From: Fimenecus sp051881415
GTDB lineage: Bacteria; Bacillota; Clostridia; Oscillospirales; Acutalibacteraceae
DNA: 10,377 nucleotides
NCBI GenBank assembly: GCA_051881415.1
Contig: JBJEPV010000098.1
Span: forward strand, 1-10,377
Reading direction: 5' to 3'
Below the pieces are notes generated by a model that was given only the letters and a program-made list of their open reading frames with translations, was not told the origin of the DNA and searched no databases. The position numbers and the translations under genes are program-made. Positions 7,283-10,377 of this stretch are shown here, in pieces. Every line of letters begins with the position of its first letter. Positions within the stretch are counted from its first letter, which is position 1.

Positions 7283-8335
7283 CTATTGCCAGAAGAATAC
7301 ATATTCATAACTGTAAACACTGCTCGCTGAAAACAGAATAATCAGCATCGCTACATAAACCATTATACCGGTTTTCTTTTCAAATGCCTTTACGATTTCC
7401 GGCACAGACAACATTAAAAACAGCGAATAATATTGCACCGCGCGCATCGCCGTGGGGTTGACAAACACCAACGGCAAAAACATAAGCCCCATAAACAACG
7501 CATTATAGTACATTTTGTACTGCGGGCACTTTTTCCTGATCAGTTTTAACAAAAGCAACATAACCACCGTAACGGCGATATACATAAAGGTAAAGCCGTA
7601 CGCACCGCGGTTTTCCAGTTCATCGTATTCATAGCCGACCAAATACCCCACAACGCGGAAAATTTGATCCTTAAAGACGAACAAAATCGGCGTGGCGCAA
7701 AGCACTGCCAAGATGCTTTTTTTATTGACAGGCAATCGGGAAAGAAAGTAAAACGGCAAAAAGCAGATGGCGGATTTGTGCACGGTAAACGCCACGAGCA
7801 CCACCAGCAAAAACGGCAAAAATTTCCGCTTTTCGATAAGCTTTGTACCGATAAACACCACAAGCACCGTGGCAACGGTCTGCCGCAAGCCCGTTAACGC
7901 ATAAAAGCCAAACAAAAAGGCAGAGAAAATGAGGTAACTCATACACGGCTCTGACGAATAGCGGGAAATCCAAAACGCCAAGCCGATAAAAAACACTGCC
8001 GCGACAACCACCAAATACACCTGATAATTATCGGTAAAAATCTGCACAAGTTTTTCAAATACGGAATAGCCGGGGTCTTTGCCGTCTTCGTTGACATACA
8101 CCGTATAAAAATTCTCAAACAATTTGCTCCACGGAGTCATAAGGGTGCGTTCAAAGCGCCTGCGGTACGACAGCGTATCCGCGCCCACACTCATACCGCG
8201 AAGCCCCGAAATCAAAATCCAATTTATACTCATGAGGGCAATATACAGTTTTCTTTTTTGCGCGTTGGGCTGCACAGCAAGCAAAATAAAGCCCCACAGC
8301 ATGGTAAACAAGATATTGACGACGAAAATATTCAT
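7283..8335 (-). CDS. EpsG family membrane protein, putative Wzy-like polymerase (copy 3 in transcription order)
   Basis: A 350-residue protein with about nine or ten hydrophobic segments and the EpsG pattern: LISGLRGMSVGADTLSY at 41-57, ENFYTVYVNEDGKDPGY at 74-90, ALTGLRQTVAT at 146-156, FTVHKSAICFLPFYF at 183-197, LVGYEYDELENRGAYGF at 232-248 and FVNPTAMRAVQYYSL at 291-305. EpsG-type proteins are thought to polymerise exopolysaccharide repeat units at the outer membrane face. Start: ATG 8335, preceded by TAAGGA at 8344-8349 that includes the stop codon of the upstream copy. A longer frame back to 8452 adds 39 residues that are only a shadow of that upstream copy. By hand alignment it matches the middle copy at about 254 of 350 positions without gaps. 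It ends FFWQ, like both other copies. Confidence 0.88.
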   Translation of the reverse strand: MNIFVVNILFTMLWGFILLAVQPNAQKRKLYIALMSINWILISGLRGMSVGADTLSYRRRFERTLMTPWSKLFENFYTVYVNEDGKDPGYSVFEKLVQIFTDNYQVYLVVVAAVFFIGLAFWISRYSSEPCMSYLIFSAFLFGFYALTGLRQTVATVLVVFIGTKLIEKRKFLPFLLVVLVAFTVHKSAICFLPFYFLSRLPVNKKSILAVLCATPILFVFKDQIFRVVGYLVGYEYDELENRGAYGFTFMYIAVTVVMLLLLKLIRKKCPQYKMYYNALFMGLMFLPLVFVNPTAMRAVQYYSLFLMLSVPEIVKAFEKKTGIMVYVAMLIILFSASSVYSYEYVFFWQ

Positions 8336-8343
8336 AGAGTAAA

Positions 8344-8349
8344 TCCTTA
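8344..8349 (-). promoter_or_regulatory. Ribosome binding site merged with a stop codon (EpsG-like copies 2 and 3)
   Basis: TAAGGA on the minus strand: its TAA is the stop of copy 2 and its AAGGA is the ribosome site of copy 3, eight bases before ATG 8335. This fixes the copy 3 start against the longer frame. Confidence 0.7.
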
Positions 8350-9399
8350 TTGCCAGAAGAATGAATAGGTATATTGATAGACATTGGTCGCCAGCAACAG
8401 TACGGTAACCATTACCGCATACACAGGCAAGCGCACCTTGCGGCTGAAGCATTTGACAAGCTGCGGCACGGACAGCATTAAAAACAAGGAATAATACTGC
8501 ACCACACGCATCGCCGTGGGGTTCACGAATACCAGCGGCAGGAACAAAAGCCCCAGAAACAGCGCGTTATAATACATCCGATATCTCTCGCACTTGCGGC
8601 GAAAAATCGGCAGGCAAAGCACCATCACCACCGTAACAGCGATATACATAAAGGTAAAACCGTATGCACCGCGGTTTTCAAGCTCGGCATACTCATAGCC
8701 GACCAAATGCCCGAGAAAACGGAATAATTCCGCATTAAAAACAAACATAAGCGGTGTGAGAACAGCTACACCGGCAATCGTTTTTTTGTTGACGGGAATC
8801 CGTGACAGAAAATAGAACGGTAAAAAGCAAATCGCCGATTTATGTACGGTGAACGCAACCGCAACGACCAACAGAAAATGCCAAAATTTGCGCTCTTCAA
8901 TCAGTTTGGTGCCGATAAACACCACAAGCACCGTGGCAAGCGTTTGCCGCAAGCCCGTTAAGGCATAAAACCCGAACAAAAAGGAAGAGAAAATCAAATA
9001 ACTTAAACACGGTTCGGCGGAATATCGACAAATCCACCATGCCATACCTGCAAAGAAAATGACGGCGAGAACCACCAAATAGACCTGATAATTGTCGGTA
9101 AATATCTGTACCGTTTTTTCAAACAAAGAATAGCCGGGGTCTTTGCCCTCCTCATTGACATACACAAGGTAGAAGTTTTCAAACAGCCGTGCCCAAGGGG
9201 TGTGCGCCGTTCGCTCGAAACGCCCTTTGTAAACAAGCGTATCCGCACCGACAGTTAAACCGCGAAGCCCCGAAATGAGCGTCCAGTTTATCGTCATCAA
9301 AGCGATGAATATTCTTTTTTTTCGCTCTGTCGGCTGTATGCCGAGCAACATCGCACCAACCAAAAGCGTCAACACGATGTTGATGACGAAAATGTTCAT
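8347..9399 (-). CDS. EpsG family membrane protein, putative Wzy-like polymerase (copy 2)
   Basis: A 350-residue protein of exactly the same length as copy 3, with the same motif order: LRGLTVGADT at 45-54, NFYLVYVNEEGKDPGY at 75-90, TGLRQTLAT at 148-156, VHKSAICFLPFYFLSR at 185-200, LENRGAYGFTFMY at 240-252 and FVNPTAMRVVQYYSL at 291-305, ending FFWQ. Several hydrophobic helices separate these polar loops. ATG 9399 follows the copy 1 stop by 15 bp, with AAAGGAA close upstream. The N-terminus MNIFVINIVLTLLVG is nearly the same as that of copy 3, supporting both starts. The hand count against copy 1 is about 191 of 320 positions without gaps. Copies 2 and 3 are closer to each other than to copy 1, so the newest duplication probably separates these two. 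Specific activity is not known. Confidence 0.88.
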   Translation of the reverse strand: MNIFVINIVLTLLVGAMLLGIQPTERKKRIFIALMTINWTLISGLRGLTVGADTLVYKGRFERTAHTPWARLFENFYLVYVNEEGKDPGYSLFEKTVQIFTDNYQVYLVVLAVIFFAGMAWWICRYSAEPCLSYLIFSSFLFGFYALTGLRQTLATVLVVFIGTKLIEERKFWHFLLVVAVAFTVHKSAICFLPFYFLSRIPVNKKTIAGVAVLTPLMFVFNAELFRFLGHLVGYEYAELENRGAYGFTFMYIAVTVVMVLCLPIFRRKCERYRMYYNALFLGLLFLPLVFVNPTAMRVVQYYSLFLMLSVPQLVKCFSRKVRLPVYAVMVTVLLLATNVYQYTYSFFWQ

Positions 9400-9414
9400 A
9401 GACCATTCCTTTGC

Positions 9415-10377
9415 TTATTGCCAGAAAAATGTGTAAGTGCGTGCATATACATTGGTCATCATCAAAAGTACCAACACCATTATCGTATATACAGGAGTTT
9501 GCAGTTTTTTGCCGAAGCAGGAAATAAAACTCGGCATTAAAAGCATAATATACAGCGAATAATATTGCACCACGCGCATTGCCGCGGGATTTACGAAAAC
9601 GAGAGGGAGCAGCAAAGCGCCCATAAACAACGCATTGTAATACAGCTTGTACTCCGGTGTGCGCAGTTTGACATACCGAAGCAAAAAAACGGCACTCAAA
9701 ACCACTGCCATATACACCACGGTAAATCCGTACGCGCCGCCGGATGCCAATTCGTCATATTCATACCCGACGAGGCTGCCCAACAGGTGAAAGAACTGAT
9801 TGCGGAAGACGAATAAAACCGGAACAGCGCAAATCACGCCCGCAATATATTTTTTGGTGATTTCGATTTGCGAAATGAAGTAAAACGGCAAAACGCATAT
9901 CGCCGATTTATGTATGGTGAACGCCACGGCGGTAATCAACAAAAATTTCCAAAACTTTCGTTCCTTGATGTATTTGCCGCCGATAAACACCACCAACAAT
10001 GTGGCAAGGGTTTGCCGCGTGCCCGTCAGCGCAAAAAATGACCACAAAAACGAGTCGAAAATGAGCATACTCAAAAGCGGGTGTGTCGAATTTTTATATA
10101 CCCAAACGGCAAGCCCCGTAAAAAACAGAACCGCCACAATAAACAAAAAGGTTTGATAATCCTGTGTGAAAATCTGCACGATTTTTTCAAACACCGCATA
10201 GCCCGGGTCTTTGCCCTCCTCGTCCACATAAACGAGGTAGAAATTATCGAACAACTGATTCCACGGCGTTTTCAGCGTGGTATAAAATTTTCGCTGATAA
10301 CTGTACATATCGGAACTGACAGACATCCCGCGCAAGCCCGATATGAGAATCCATTGCACGCCGGTCAGCGAGATCGG
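9415..10377 (-). CDS. EpsG family membrane protein, putative Wzy-like polymerase (copy 1, N-terminus outside window)
   Basis: 320 residues are visible and the frame is still open at the upper window edge. They align without gaps from residue 31 of the other two copies, so about 30 residues are missing. A GTG at 10359 could be read as a start, but the six codons before it (P-I-S-L-T-G) already align with the paralogues (I-A-L-M-T), so it is an internal Val. Motifs: ISGLRGMSVSSDMYSY, NFYLVYVDEEGKDPGY, TGTRQTLATLLVVFIG, IHKSAICVLPFYF, GAYGFTVVYMA, FVNPAAMRVVQYYSL, ending FFWQ. It differs from copies 2 and 3 where they have GADT (here SSDM) and in ASGGAYG for ENRGAYG. These differences near the conserved loops may reflect changed substrate handling. 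The stop is followed 15 bp later by copy 2. Confidence 0.87.
   Translation of the reverse strand, partial: PISLTGVQWILISGLRGMSVSSDMYSYQRKFYTTLKTPWNQLFDNFYLVYVDEEGKDPGYAVFEKIVQIFTQDYQTFLFIVAVLFFTGLAVWVYKNSTHPLLSMLIFDSFLWSFFALTGTRQTLATLLVVFIGGKYIKERKFWKFLLITAVAFTIHKSAICVLPFYFISQIEITKKYIAGVICAVPVLFVFRNQFFHLLGSLVGYEYDELASGGAYGFTVVYMAVVLSAVFLLRYVKLRTPEYKLYYNALFMGALLLPLVFVNPAAMRVVQYYSLYIMLLMPSFISCFGKKLQTPVYTIMVLVLLMMTNVYARTYTFFWQ

Larger units (their letters stand above)
7283..10377 (-). repeat. Tandem array of three paralogous ~1.05 kb coding units
   Basis: Three direct repeats, each a complete EpsG-like gene (first one cut by the edge), separated by 15 and 11 bp. All end in the codons for FFWQ. 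Protein identity by hand count is about 73% (units 8335-7283 and 9399-8347) and about 60% (9399-8347 and 10377-9415). DNA identity is patchy; the longest exact run I noticed between units 2 and 3 is 28 bp, at 7848-7875 and 8912-8939. The conserved blocks fall on the polar loop motifs. Confidence 0.9.

Noticed and set aside
8336..8452. 39-residue N-terminal extension of EpsG-like copy 3
   Set aside because: It lies inside copy 2, and trimming to ATG 8335 gives the same 350-residue length and N-terminus as copy 2.
6456..8777. Seven-base T runs in the GT-B and EpsG-like genes as possible phase-variation tracts
   Set aside because: They are short, encode ordinary Lys pairs and are not linked to frame disruption.
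10357..10359. GTG as the start of EpsG-like copy 1
   Set aside because: The codons upstream of it already align with the paralogues, so it is an internal Val and the true start is beyond the window.

Overview
The window is a solid block of nine genes, all on the minus strand, from a surface polysaccharide (capsule, exopolysaccharide or O-antigen-like) biosynthesis locus of the Wzx/Wzy type. Gaps between genes are 35 bp or less. No promoter, terminator, RNA gene or mobile element is visible, so this looks like the interior of one long operon transcribed from high to low coordinates. Strong AAGGAG-type ribosome sites, moderate GC by eye, and EpsG-type polymerase genes suggest a Gram-positive Bacillota, possibly a gut Clostridia relative. 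That assignment is an inference, not a proof.

In transcription order: first, three consecutive EpsG/Wzy-like membrane proteins that are clear paralogues (10377-9415, cut by the window edge; 9399-8347; 8335-7283). Next come a GT-B glycosyltransferase (7267-6140, TTG start), a left-handed beta-helix acyltransferase (6112-5561), and a Wzx-type flippase (5561-4023) whose start overlaps the acyltransferase stop by one base. Then comes a CapE/WbjB/FnlA-type UDP-GlcNAc 4,6-dehydratase/5-epimerase (4019-2982), a GT-A family 2 glycosyltransferase (2978-1920), and a long open frame running off the low-coordinate edge (1884-1).

That last frame is a fusion. It has a full-length CapF/WbjC/FnlB-like protein (SDR domain plus metal-binding cupin), a short Ala/Pro/Lys linker, and then a second complete-looking Rossmann domain of the RmlD-like 4-keto-reductase family. 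CapE plus CapF would make UDP-2-acetamido-2,6-dideoxy-L-talose, the precursor of UDP-L-FucNAc. A CapG/WbjD-type 2-epimerase is expected just beyond position 1. The second reductase in the same chain raises the possibility of a different or second L-sugar (for example L-RhaNAc or L-QuiNAc type).

Taken together, the locus makes an activated N-acetylated 6-deoxy-L-hexosamine, adds it and other sugars to a lipid-linked repeat unit with the two glycosyltransferases, decorates it with an acyl group, flips it outward with Wzx and polymerises it with one or more EpsG-like proteins. The two most unusual points are the CapF-RmlD fusion and the threefold tandem polymerase array.
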